A DNA stretch of 64,000 nucleotides from Undaria pinnatifida (taxonomy: Eukaryota; Sar; Phaeophyceae; Laminariales; Alariaceae). A program made the position numbers and the translations under genes. Shown one piece after another: positions 39,245-52,190 of the stretch (the stretch's first letter is position 1; each line of letters begins with the position of its first letter). Location: positions 9,684,488 through 9,748,487 of the forward strand of contig JABAKD010000020.1 of assembly GCA_012845835.1 (NCBI GenBank). Direction: 5' to 3'. The notes under the pieces are model-generated. The model was given only the letters and a program-made list of their open reading frames with translations, was not told where the DNA came from and searched no databases.

Positions 39245-40199
39245 ACATCACCCTCAGAGCTCTGTGGCAGACGCTCCTCCCCCATACGTGCTACGAGTCC
39301 CGCAAACAATATCCTCCGTTTGCGCACTGTCTACGGAAGATATAGGTCGGTGAACTCCCTGGACGTTGCATGTTTAAAAAAATGTCGAAAAATAAACTTC
39401 AGTTCAGGTGTGAGATCGACCCATCCATAAAGATTTTGATCAAAACTCATATTTCCAAGCTGCGTGTGATACTTCGATCGCGCGCGTTACGGGGTGTGTA
39501 CTTGTATACCCTCATCATGAAGGACGCAGGTCGGTGACGATCCCGCTGCTAAATAAAATGCCAGGAGTCAACAGGACCAAGGCGTGTAGTGTTAGATATA
39601 CGGACTCGACCTTTTTGTTCTGCGCACGGAAACAAACTGAATAATAACCCGCGAAAACCCGCGCGCAATGTATATGCTCTTGATTGAGCAAAGATTAAAT
39701 ATTATATCATATCTTGTACGTTTGACTTATTATGACACTTTTGTTTTTTTTCGGCTGAAATCCTATTTTTTTTCATTAGTTTCGCACTTTTTCTTTCTCA
39801 TTTTCCCTCCCTTTTCTACGTAACTCAGGTCCGGGGTCGCTGAAATAAGGAGGCTCTTCTCCCCGACCTCCCCACTTACTCCTGCTACGATAGAGGGGAA
39901 CACATACGCGCGGCAGTCACAAACCCTATTATAATAGCCATTTATTATGTGGACAGCGGGCTGTCGTTCGATGCTTCTTCTCGGAGGAAGTGCACGGGGG
40001 GAAGGACTTGGCCCTTGCGGCTGGAGGAGGCAGGGCCAGGAGAACAGGGAGGAGGTACATCTAGTGCTCGTAGTTTTTGGTTGCTGGGAACATCGTTTCA
40101 CGCTTCCATCTGGATGTTGTTGTGTTCTTTTTCATCATGTTTGGACTATGGTTTTTGACACTCACGCTATATACATTGATTGTCAGATAGATGGCAAAT

Positions 40200-40715
40200 G
40201 AAACAATAGAGGGGTGCACCACTTTTTTTTTCTTCAAGGTTTCCTCAATGTGGGAGCTTAAGACCTCTCTCCGAAAACTGATTTTGGAGGAGCAAAAAAA
40301 AAAATCAAAGTTGCTACCACCGGATGGAAGATCCCATGGCCTAGCCAGGTAAACAAGCAATAATCGTGGGAAAATGTGGCCTATTATTTCCGACGATTTC
40401 GGGTTATTAAGGAGCCCCGTCATCCAGAAACCATTTCAGCCAAAAAACGGTATACCTTAATACCTCTATGTACGACGATTTCGGGTTATTAAGAAGCCCC
40501 ATCATTCAGAAACCATGTCAGCCAAAAAACGGTATACCCTAACACCTCTATTCCCGACGATTTCGGGTTATCAAGGAGCCTGCCTCATAATTCAGAAAAC
40601 CATTTCAGCCAAAAAACGGTATACCTTAATACCTCTATTTACGACGATTTCGGGTTATTAAGGGGCCTGCCCCGTCATTCAGAAAGCATTTCAGCCAAAC
40701 AACGGTATACCTCCA
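40200..40715 (-). repeat. Family C element, inverted, about four units
   Basis: Units of about 83 bp with ACGATTTCGGGTTATTAAGG, GTCATTCAGAAA and TTTCAGCCAAAAAACGGTAT are the reverse complement of those at 18840-19265. The unique part (GGTGCACCACTTTTTTTTTC, AAAACTGATTTTGGAG) lies on the low-coordinate side, as expected for an inverted copy. Confidence 0.75.
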
Positions 40716-41509
40716 TCATGATAGCACGCGTCCACTACGTATACGACATGACATATGTGCCATTTTTATCGCGAGAAGAAGAATGCAGCCCTTTTTTCTT
40801 CCCTGCTCTCCTCGACTCGCGTCGAATTGCCCTTACCGCGCCACGCGCTTCAAGGCGATCTTCAGCAGCGCAGCAGCAGGTGATTCCTTTGATTTTTTTT
40901 TTTTTTTGCAAAAACTTAAAAGTCCCACCCACCGTTTGTTTGAGATTTCAACCCCCGGAACCAACTGTATCTATTAATGATATTAAATAGTAGTAATAAC
41001 AGTACACGGAGGGACTAAAAAAATGAAATGCTATAACCAAGACCAAAAGTGGGCACTAAAAACAGGGCAATAAATATATAGGTTTTTGTGCACGGGGGTT
41101 CTGATTGCCATAGTCCTCCGTAATACCAGGTATATAATAACGGTCGGTATTTCGTGGGTATGACAACCGCTAAACCATCATGCAGGGCGACGGTATCTGG
41201 CACCCTTCTTGACACCAAAGGGTGCGGATTGAAAGGCAGTTTCTTCGTGTGCGTAATAAATATATACCAGCTCACATACATACTTACCACTATTACTATT
41301 AATACTATACTCCTACTGCTTCTACCATACTATTTTGTTGTTGTTGTGTCAGAAAGTCCGATTTGGGCTTCACTTCATTCAGTCGAAAAAGAAAGGCCGT
41401 TTTCGACTGACAAATCCGACTGTATAAGAATTGCCCTGACTGAGACAAACCGGTACAGAAAGAAAGTTAAGGGGGAAATATGCATAAATATTATATATAT
41501 GGGAGCTCG

Positions 41510-41790
41510 CTTTTGATCAAAACCAGGCCCCCTTTCCCTTCACAGCTGTCAGATTTTGTCCCCCTCAGAAACGGGTTTTATAGTTTCCGCGCACAGACTG
41601 ACTAAAATCATCCTGTTGACCCTGATAGCTACACTGTAGTTGTAAGGGGAGTCGCCGACCTATATCCTCAATGAGGACACACAACTCGTAATGCGCGCGA
41701 TCGGAGTATCACACACAGCTTGCAAAGAATAGTTTCGACGAAATCTTCGATCTCACAGCTAGCTGGAGTGTATTTTAATTTTATAATATA
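41510..41790 (+). repeat. Partial family B/A repeat
   Basis: It begins AGCTCGCTTTTGATCAAAAC, lacks the C tracts, and continues to the family A core and its A/T end. It corresponds to the right third of 9960-10970. Confidence 0.75.
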
Positions 41791-41811
41791 TGGGAGATGC
41801 ACCCAGTATTA

Positions 41812-42744
<933 letters not shown>

Positions 42745-42745
<1 letters not shown>

Positions 42746-43075
42746 TTCAATATATGGGTCGGCGACTCCCCTTAGAACTACAACAACACAGCAGTATACT
42801 GTAGTAGTGTAGTAGCTTGTACCAGGGTTGACAGGGTGATGTTAATGAATCAGTCTGAGCGCGGAAACTATGCAACCCGTTTTTTGAGGGGGACAAAATC
42901 TGACAGCAGCTGTGGAAGGAAATGCATCAGTTCATCGAGTATATCCTGTAGTCTATGTAGTAAGTGGTGTAACCGGTGAGGGGAGGGCGGAGTCTTTAAG
43001 GGCGTGGGGACCGGGGGCGGGGGGGCGGGGGTTTTGAAAAAAGGAGGGGGGAGGGGGGGCGGGGATTACTCATCA
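42745..43075 (-). repeat. Diverged family B fragment
   Basis: GGGTCGGCGACTCCCCTTAG, GAGGGGGACAAAATCTGACA and CATCAGTTCATCGAGTATAT match the inverted copy at 21810-22200, with many small changes and a G-rich end. Confidence 0.65.
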
Positions 43076-45034
43076 TCATGTAGCAGCTCGTTGAGTCAAC
43101 AAATAGAACTACCGGTATCCGTTATTACCTCTTTTTTTGCCATGCGACCGATATATATATATATATATATATTTACGTAGCAGCAGTATTAGGCAGCAAT
43201 TATACCACCGCCCACAATCTTCTGCGCGTTGAAACATACGACGCGCGGCAGTTTAAAACCAGCCATAAATTTGTGGACAGCGGAGGAAGCGCATATTATT
43301 GGGGGGGGGGCTTGGCTCGCTGTCTGGTGGCTCGAGGGGGTGGGGTCAGGATGACATGGACGAACATCTATTATTATTCTATTATTATTAATAATAAATA
43401 GTATTCCTAGATGTTGTTTTGTTGGATTTATAATGTTTGTTTTTTTTTGCGCCTTTTCTTTTCGTGGTCCGTTTTTTCATTTTTCACCATATTTTTTACT
43501 GTTGTTGTTGACGCTAACCGCTTACAACTCTGCACATTGAACATCGAAATGTCCAAGGGATCGCAAATAAATGAAGTGATAATATCAGCAACCTCTTTGG
43601 GTCTACAGCGGGGAAAAAAAGTACCGATAAAAAGTGGCGATCATCGAAGAATCCACTCGAAGAAAGCCCGCCCTTCTGAGCAGTAGTGAGTGGGTGTGTC
43701 CCAAGCGCAGCGTTATAATAATAGAAGAAGCTGTTATTTTACCGCTCCCGCACAGCATGTCTCAGACACTTGGGCACAGGCTACGGTGGCAAGGCTAAGG
43801 CAAAGAAAGGTACCCCGTTTTCTAGTGAGGTTACACTCGCTTGATAGAGGAGCTCTGCTATATATAACATGTCTCACCCAACCTCCAACATCTTGAGACC
43901 CATTCTTCTTCAGAGAGAGGCCGACCGTTTCTTTTCTGCCCCCCCTGCCCACATGAGGAGGTCACACCTGTAGTCTACATCCCTCACACGAGATCCTATT
44001 TTGAGGGTATATATACTTGAAAAAGGTGTCCGTCCGATCATTCACAAACCCATGGCCTATTATACTGCTATTATTGTACGTATTATACCAAAAAAAATAT
44101 TGCCTGGTGGTGCAGGTGCACGCTGCACAACACGAATGAATAATGACGTTTGTTTTCTTCTGAATTTATTTTTTTCCGTTTAGGGGGTAAGGAGCCTCGT
44201 TATCCAGAAGCAAAAGTGGCCAACAAGTAAGTCGTTGTTAAGATACGGCCTCGAAAGGCCTGTAATTATCCGAATTTGAGATCATTTGGATGGGCTTCGT
44301 ATAATAAAGTTGGCGTTTTATATTCGGGATAGTTAGGAAATAGATCGGAGGCACGTGCCTCCGATCTCAGAAGCTATCCGTGGCTCTGGTGGAATCGAAT
44401 AAATAAACCTACGTCTCTACGAAGGAAATAAAGTGAGTACAGTACTCTCCGAGGACCTGCTCAATTGGCAGACCTACCTGCAGGGGGCACTCTGTGTCCC
44501 CATCTATAACTTTAGATAGTGGCAAGGATACTACCTCTGTTACCGCGACACACTGCCTGCCTTGACCTCACCGAGTACACGAAAAACAACCCACCTCATC
44601 ATGCATGCATGGCCTAGCCCATGCATGGCCTAGCTACGTACCAGGTAGGTATTAACAAAAGTCTGTACATATTAATATATACGTACAATGAAAAAAAGAA
44701 GAAAAAAAAAAAAAAAAAACGGATTTCGATGATTTTCGGGGTTAATTTAATCAACCATTGTTTTGAGGCCCATGCGCATCGATATTCAAAATATATATAT
44801 ATATATATTTTGTCCTACGTCATAGACCAAGGAGGGGGGATGGATGTTACGACGGTGTTAATGCATGTTAATACATGTTAATAATATAGTACACACGACG
44901 CGTACCCCATTTTGCGCCACCGGATTCGAGCCCCCTCGCACCATTGACTCTGTACCGTCGCTGGCAGTAAACAATTATCGGCGATTTATTCGACGCACAG
45001 CGTAGCTTCTCGAAACATTTACAGTCGTTCTACG
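43076..45034. other. Intergenic, nothing coding recognised
   Basis: This region contains a short AT run (43152-43172), a possible family C fragment near 44190 and a 26-bp perfect palindrome at 44342-44367. Near 44925-44945 on the minus strand a B-box-like GGCTCGAATCC has no good A box. Protein-like frames at 43411-43686 and 43734-43952 have no supporting signals. Confidence 0.4.
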
Positions 45035-45275
45035 GTAGCCTCCCCAACTTCAATTCAACGAAAACGCCGGTTTTGAAACCAGCTCACGGCCGAATCTCCT
45101 CCTGAAATACGATGTCCCTTTTTTTGCCAACCCGACGTCGTCGTTCGATAGTCCTTTGCAGATATAGATCAGAAAATAAATGAAGGCATAGTTTCCATGG
45201 CAGTCTTCCTCCTACCGAGCAGCCATGAAACGGTCGTTAAAGGAAAAAAAAAGAAAATCGCTGGTTTAGGAGGGG
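45035..45275 (-). repeat. Dispersed repeat family E, inverted copy
   Basis: This is the reverse complement of the element at 1835-2072, with CTACGGTAGCC, GGTTTTGAAACCAGCTC, CCCGACGTCGTCG and CATGAAACGGTCGTT blocks in matching order. Confidence 0.65.
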
Positions 45276-47495
45276 GGGGGGGGGGGGGGGGCTATCGTAG
45301 AATCAGTCTATACTCGTAATGCCATTTCATTGTGGATTCATATCGCAAATTATAATCAAAACCGAATAGGCTCGATTGAGGCAACAGCAGAAAGAACAGC
45401 GCGGGGGTCACTCTCGCTATTTAATATTGAGACCCGGTAGCCACTGGGAAAAAAGCCCCCCCCTCCCCCCAAAAGTGAACTAAACCCCTACGTACGGTAG
45501 CCTGGGACATGAACAAACAAACGCGTTCTTATCATCAAGCTGCATGGAGCATTCAGCACACATCGATCGTCAGCGCGAGCTGTGCGCGCTTGGGCGTTTG
45601 CCTCTTCTTGCAGGTACTTTGCACTGGACTTCGACTGTAAAATCGTCGGTCACGTAACGATCTATAATCTATAGTAATAATAATATAATAGGTGTTCAAG
45701 CCGGATTGCGTCAGTGCGAAGCAGGCTGCTGCTGCAACTTCGCCAGTTTTTTTTGTTCGCCAATTTGGATTTTTTTTCCCCTCTCAAGCCCCAAAATGGG
45801 TTGTTTTTAAGGAGAACCCCGTCATTCAGAAAAACATACTACGAACAAAAAAACGAAAAAAAAAAAGTGCTCTCTTCTTATGACATGGGCTCTACATTAT
45901 TATAAAAAATAAGAATACACTCCTGGAGCTGTGAGATCGAAGATTTTTGTCGAAACTCATCTTTGCAAGCTGTGTGTGATACTCCGATCGCTCGTATTAC
46001 GAGTTGTGTGTCCTCTTTCAGGATATAGGTCGGCGACTCCCCTTGGAACTACAGTGTACGGCTCTGTACGAGTATCTATCGCAGCACGCGGCCTCGCACT
46101 GTGTGTGGTGCACGCCGCGCTCTTCCAATAGACAGCTTGCTGCACTGAATCAGTAACGATCACAACGAATGAGTACGAGTACTACTATCATCGTTGCGCT
46201 AACCGCCCGACAATCAATCAACGATGTGTCGTAGCATGCTGTGAGGTTCAACAACGTCTTTGCGACTGAAACCCGTTTTTTTGGGGAGGGGACAAAATTA
46301 CTCGGGTTTAGTATAGGGAGGGGTTCGGGGGCTTTGAAAGGGTTAACGCTGATCATTCATCATCATCGTAAAATAACCTTCCCGGAGGGAGAAGACTACA
46401 CGGAGGAAACGAAAGGAAAAAATCTATTATACCACTGATGTACATGCACCGACCGGCAGATATTACGGGGGACCCTAGTAAATAGGACCTACGGTGGACA
46501 CAAAAACCTATATATTCATCTATTTTTACTAACAATATTTGGTCCTATTTACTATCGTCCTCCGTAATAGTTTCGACGAAATATCAACATTCGATCTCAC
46601 AGCTACAGTAGTAGTAGCTACATACAGCAGTGCCGTACTGTTAACAAGGGAAGGGTGGTGAGTTTAATTTTTTTTGGTCATATATATCACAAATTCAATG
46701 TCCCTCCTATTTATTTATGCCCACTTAGTTACCGATTTATCTACTACTATTGATACTGTTCGTACCTAACGGTGCTGTCCTTTTCTCCCTCCTTATCAAT
46801 ACGTGCTCTTCTTGACACTGTATTCTACGTTCTTAATCTTGTTATTCATATGTTTGCCCTCCGGCGAAAATAGCGTGCTGCTGATTTAGTTTTGGTATAA
46901 ACCGAGCATTCTTCCACAAAGCAGTACGAACGCGTATAGTATCTCTCCGATGAGATGACCCTCTGTGCCCACCAAATTTCCCAAAATACCATTCCCCGCA
47001 TCTTTTCGTTTTGGCTACGAGTACATGATACCACTTATATTCTTAAATCCTGCGCCGCACCCAAGCTCCGTCCCCTCGTCACATCGGTGTTGTTTTAGGT
47101 AGTCACCGCTTCCTCGCTTTAGCTCCTTCTCGCTTCCTGGCGGCGCCCCTAAGCTGGCCCGTGAAGCGCGACAGACACCCTTTTCACAATGGCGATCCCA
47201 TCTGACCTACTGTGTAGCTACAGAGGAAACGACTTGTAGAAGAGAGACCTTCCTTCCACACACACCCTTCCTTTTGTCATCGACGACCCACCATCCCACC
47301 CCCCCACGAAGCTAGCTGACCCCGAGGCGCGCAAAGCTTTGCACCGCTGAAAAACTGGCAAGTTTGTGTCTTCGTTCGTCGAAGGACACCTTTATATCCC
47401 GGACGAGCGCACGAAGTGTTGACGCTTGCGCGCCTCGGGGGTAGAGGCAGCTGACCCATCGTGATCAGCACCGCCTCCTCCGCGCGGGCGCATAC

Positions 47496-47562
47496 CTGCG
47501 CTTGGGGGAAGGACAGCATGGGCGACGTCCAGCAGGATGGACCCGTTTGTCCCTAAGACTCC
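47496..47562 (-). CDS. Possible isolated exon
   Basis: A 67-bp segment with the acceptor CCGAACAG and the donor GTATGCGCC encodes GVLGTNGSILLDVAHAVLPP in frame 0. The frame stays open past the donor to a stop near 47394, so it could also be the start of a last exon. No neighbouring exon was found and the family is unknown. Confidence 0.2.
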
Positions 47563-48037
47563 CTGTTCGGAGCGTCCCGGTGACCGTCTCTCACTAAAAG
47601 ATACGATCGTTGTACATACTTTTCTTGTGGTTTTAGTGGACGTAAAAATGCCCCCAAATGGGCTAATATAACTATTACAACACTTTTCTATCATACGTAG
47701 TGTAGAGTACATCGTCAAAACGAGAAAAGGCGAGAGCGAGACAGTAACAGAGTAGTTGGGGAAACATCTCGAAGAAGAACAATTTGGACACCGCGCCGGC
47801 CGTCGTCGTAGCGAGCGCAGTGGGGTGCTGGGAAAAAGGCGGCCAAGAAGAACCCATATCGGGGTGTGGCCCGCTTTGTTGCGGTGATTGAAGTAAAATA
47901 GCGATCAAATTGGATGGGTCCAAGTTTTTGGCTCGAATAATAGTGGAACCACGGGGGGACCTGATCGAAACGTCTCGAATTTTGTATTACATACATACTC
48001 GTAGTCATCACCTTCTTCTTCTTTTCGCTCCCGAAGC

Positions 48038-50981
48038 CTAGTGAGCAGAGTTGGTCACGAAATTCTTGATGTACCTCTTCCTCTTCTTTCTGCCGGCGCA
48101 GGAGGCCTCATCCAAGTCTAATACTTACTTACATCAAACGCGTCCACGCGGTACTGAGACAAGAATACAGCAGCATTACTGTAGTTGCTGCATGCAAGAA
48201 AAAAAAACAAGGCACATTAAACCGATTATTAGTCAGTCGCTTTTTTTACGCCTGGCAAAGGAGAGGACCAGACAAGAAGAGCGGGAAGCGTACGTGTAAC
48301 AGTACACCACAAACCATGTATGTACCCTAAACCTGATGACCCTGATGTATAACCGTATAACCCTGATTATAAAAAGGTTCTTGTGTCACGAGTCAAGGAA
48401 GAACTATTATTTATTTGTAGTAACTGGGCGTTACGCGCGTGTGAGCGGGTGAGGCAATTTCGTCGTCCATTCCCTTTATTTACTTCCTGTACGCACAACA
48501 CGCCTTCAAAACTCATGTGAGACCCTTTTGTCCCATATCCATACCTCACAACCTGGGGATCCTAAGCCTTTCTTTCCTACGAGTAGGCTCCCAGTTCAGC
48601 ACCATAACACTAGCCCACCCCGAGCCCTAACCCTACCCCCAACCCTAACCCAAGTAAGGCACAACAAAAACTACTACTATATTTACACCGTATAGACCAG
48701 CCAACAAGAAAGTGCCCAATAAATAAGAAAGAAATGACTCACTTTTGGGTCGAATCTAACGAAAAAAGTGGACCAAGAAAATCGTTATCAGCGGTGAGCG
48801 CTACACTAAATCCTCTATAATAGCCTATCTACGTGCTCAAGGTTGGTACAAGGGCGGTTTCAGAAATATAAACCCCGAGGCTCGTAACAAATAGCAGAAG
48901 TTTCATTTTGGCGGGTCTATGCTTTACCGTCAACCACAACCACCTGCAGGCACGGCATGTGTGTGTGGATAGATCAACCCCTCCCACCCCCCCCCTGCTG
49001 GCTACCACAACGATCGATAACGTCACCATGCCGTGCGTTGAGGAGACGCCGTTGTTGTCTAGCTGAAAGTCCGCCACACAAGATTGTATTTATTTGTAGT
49101 TGTGTGGTCAAAAGTTCTGTGCGTTGGCGGCGGCCGGCGGTCGGCTGTCGTGACAGCCACCTCGAAAAGGGTCCCTTCCATTTTTTTTGCGCGCGGTGCA
49201 TGACATGTATGTGCACGTATACATATATATGTGAATTCAGATATATATATATATATATATAAATATATAAATTCGGCTATGTTTTGGGGAGCGAAAATAC
49301 TTGGAATTGGAGTGGGACGGGTTCTTTCGGAAGTGAATTTTAATTTTTATAAAATATATAAATATATAAATTCGGCTATGTTTTGGGGAGAGAAAATACT
49401 TGGGATTGGAGTGGGACGGGTTCTTTCGGTAGTGACAAACACCGTGTACATTATTTGCCCGAGAGTGAGCATTTTATGTAAGCGAAACAATACAAGCTTA
49501 CCCCTCGGGGTGTTGGTTTTGGCTTAAATACTGGGAAGTATCTCAAGTAAAAAAAAAGTGGGGAACGAACAGGCTAAACGTCCCTTCGTATACATGAGGT
49601 GTATACCTGGCACTAGGTACCAGGGGTATAGTACAACAAAAAAAAGGCCTCTTGAAAACTAAACAAAGAAAATGTAATTCGCCGTTTCGAGTAGCCACTG
49701 CGCAATCAAGCAATCGAGATGGTGACACCGACCAGCTCAAACGAAGTTGAAGTTGTAGTTTAACCGTTGACGGCTACCGCTACAGTAGGGGGTGGGGGTG
49801 GGGGGGGGGGTGTACTCAAGTTCGAGGAGCTGCACAGAGCAAACAAAAATGACGCACCTCTACTCTACCCTAAGCCGCGCGTCTAGAGCAGGGAGTCAGC
49901 AGAAATCCCGGCGTAATATAGTTTATAGGAGTAAAAAGAAAACAAGCCCAACCTTAAAGCCCCTTTTGAAAGTTTTTTTTTTTTTGTTCTACAACTTTGT
50001 TGTTTGTGATTTTTTTTATTTTGAGTGGTCGAAGTTGAGGCTCAGCATGCTTTGGACAATGTGGTCGGATGGTAATCTTATAACAATATTTTGTGTTCGA
50101 TCATAATGTTGCTGGCATCTAGGCACCGTCCCTCATCTTCCGCCTGTCTTATTCCCGTGTCTCGAATCTGCACTCTCTCACATTCTCCCGGCGCTCCACC
50201 AACTCGATCGAGGTAATTAACCGCCCAGGCGGCACTATGGTAGGCGTCTGGCGAGGGTGGAATCGTCAGCCGCGCTGAATGGTGAGAAACACATAACACC
50301 AGTGTACCTCTTTTCGGCCAAGATAATTCTGACTGACAGGGCTTCTACAGGACACGTGCTACAATAGGGGTATCTCTAGTACCTCTTTTTGGCTAGTACC
50401 TCTTTTTGGTCAAATGTGGTTCTGACGGACGGCGGCACCTACAAGACGGGTGTGCAGTACCTCTTTTCGGCCAAGATAATTATGAATGACAGGGCTTCTA
50501 CAAGGCACGTGCTACAATAGGGGTATCTCTAGTACCTCTTTTTAGCTAGTGCCTCTTTTTGGTCAAAGGTGTTTCTGACTGACGGCGGCACCTACGAGAC
50601 AGGCGTGCAGTACCTCGGTTTGGCCACCAAAAGCAGGAGGGTGTGAAAATGCGTACCAGCCCATGACAGTAGGCATGCGACTTTCTCAGAGAGCACAGCC
50701 ACGCAAGATTCATTTTATAGCCCTACCTTCGTTGCAGTGCGAGCCCCACCCCTCTTCTCTCCCCACAGCCCGGCCGATCCTCTGCCAGGGGCGGGCATGC
50801 CCCTTAACTCGTTGACAAACATGCTCGCATAATCGGGCTTCAATGTAGGGCGGGCCAGTATTGAGCAAGTGTCGACCCTGGCCGCCAATGTGTCTTTGGT
50901 GGGGTGCTGCTGGGACTGCGCCGAGGGCGTCCCGTGTTGGTGCCCGTTTCGGTAGCTATCACTTCGCCCAGACCGTGGCAT
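48038..50981 (-). CDS. Tentative three-exon gene of unknown function
   Basis: Exon 1 (50981-50727) opens with ATG and encodes 85 residues ending MFVNELRGMPAPGRGSAGLW and GEKRGGARTATK, with the donor GTAGGG. A second exon (50274-50182) encodes RLTIPPSPDAYHSAAWAVNY LDRVGGAPGE, with the donor GTGAGA. It joins in phase to a last exon (48117-48038) encoding LDEASCAGRKKRKRYIKNF and a TAG stop. The last part has a basic KKRKR run that could be a nuclear signal. Exons 1 and 2 do not match in phase, so an exon is missing or a different donor is used. No family is recognised. Confidence 0.3.
49259..49433 (+). repeat. Tandem duplication, about 97-bp unit
   Basis: Two copies of a block with TAAATTCGGCTATGTTTTGG and GTGGGACGGGTTCTTTCGG stand at 49264-49336 and 49361-49433, separated by an A/T-rich link. 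Confidence 0.8.
50310..50640 (+). repeat. Tandem duplication, about 155-bp unit
   Basis: Two copies contain GTACCTCTTTTCGGCCAAGA, GACAGGGCTTCTACA, CGTGCTACAATAGGGGTATC and GACGGCGGCACCTAC. Inside each unit a shorter AGTACCTCTTTTTGGCTAGT motif is repeated as well. The layout resembles family C (a GG..TTTTTGGC..A core followed by TTCTGA.TGACGG) and may be a distant relative. Confidence 0.8.
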
Positions 50982-51019
50982 TTTTCATCGAGTAGAGTCA
51001 CATTTCTGTTGTTTTCAAG

Positions 51020-51061
51020 GCCAGTTGTTCGTTGAGATACAGCGAGATCCTTAAGGAAAAG
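51020..51061 (+). CDS. Possible mini-exon
   Basis: The acceptor TGTTTTCAAG and the donor GTAAGAAG enclose 14 codons, ASCSLRYSEILKEK, in phase 0. It could belong with the terminal exon candidate at 52047-52190 on the same strand, but the link is speculative. Confidence 0.2.
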
Positions 51062-51451
51062 GTAAGAAGCCTCAGGAAGAATGACGAATAAATGGAGCAC
51101 CCATGCTGTGCAGTACGGCATGCGTCTGATTCACGCCCTGCTTCTAGCAGAAGAGTTCGTTCGTGGGGCGGGTAACCGTTTGAGGACGCGTCTGGGCGCC
51201 AGAAACGTTCGGTATTATCATTGAGCTGTAGGAAAGGACACGCGCTACGGTGGAAGTGGCACGTTTTTTACTGCACACATTTTTTTTTTTTGCCTCTGAG
51301 CGACGGGACTTATTAACGCAAAATCGTATTATTATGGGAGGAACGTTTAGTTTTAAGTTTTTTACGTTGTTTCATTTACGGTATTCGTAACCCATGGGCC
51401 TGCTCATCGAGTTGCGCTTTTCATTTTCTTCAAGGTCGGTGTTTGCGTCAG

Positions 51452-51762
51452 TTTTTTCTGTTTCACACACACACCTACTTTCCAGCTTCTGAACAAGCCG
51501 TGGTCAAAGGTGTCGTCCCTTTTTCCCCCCGATACTTGTGGCCTTCCATTTTTATCGCGAACAGGGCTCAGGAATCCCACTGCTCGTCGATTTTTCATCT
51601 CGAGTGTTGCTAACTCACGCTCTCGCGCTTTTCGCAAGTCAATTTGTGCGCAAGAAAAAGTCCCCACGAATCTATACGAGTATGCACTCAGGGGGGGATT
51701 CGAATTCACGAAACTGACTTATACCAGGCTCGAGGACGACCTGATACGCCACCGGGGAGCGA
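51452..51762 (-). mobile_element. tRNA-derived SINE, copy 3
   Basis: It shares the body and B-box region (GTGAATTCGAATCC on minus) with 6506-6805 and 36579-36887. The outermost head is altered (GGGGAGCGATG on plus instead of GGGGCGACCGGC) and the A tail is short and broken. Confidence 0.75.
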
Positions 51763-52046
51763 TGTAGCTCCTCAAGTCGCCACCCTTAGAAGACAAATGG
51801 TTGAACCTATAACCAAGGCTACGCTCGGAGGGCAATCTTGTTTTGTTTTGTTTTTTTCTGCAGTGGCGCGGGGTCAGTCGCACGACTGAGCCCCCCGCCC
51901 CCCCCGCCCTCTGGTTTATTTTGCGGTCTCAAGCGTTCGTACTTCTTTTGACTTTTGCGAGGTAAACTCGGGCTCGCACATGGAATGGTCGGACACGCCA
52001 CGCGAAACAAAACCACCTAACGTTTCTTGTTTTTGTTTTTTGTCAG

Positions 52047-52190
52047 TGCGAGGTGTGCGGAGTGAACCCCCCGTCGTGTGAGTGGCTCAAACTCGGTAAA
52101 GTGACAGTTGAGGTGATTGACCCCCGTCTACCGTATAGCCTCGGTCACCGCTACCGTGGCCCACCTCAAAGGCCGCCAAGAAGCGAGTGA
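52047..52190 (+). CDS. Possible terminal exon of unknown gene
   Basis: After the strong acceptor TTGTTTTTTGTCAG, 47 codons read CEVCGVNPPSCEWLKLGKVT, then VEVIDPRLPYSLGHRYRG, and end PPRSE before TGA. The CEVC...C start resembles a zinc-binding knuckle but is too short to assign. Its composition is protein-like and differs from the low-complexity frames around it. Confidence 0.3.
   Translation, partial: CEVCGVNPPSCEWLKLGKVTVEVIDPRLPYSLGHRYRGPPQRPPRSE

Noticed and set aside
44342-44367. Sequencing-adapter contamination at AGATCGGA
   Set aside because: The match to the common adapter start is only eight bases and the sequence continues as a palindrome with normal flanks.
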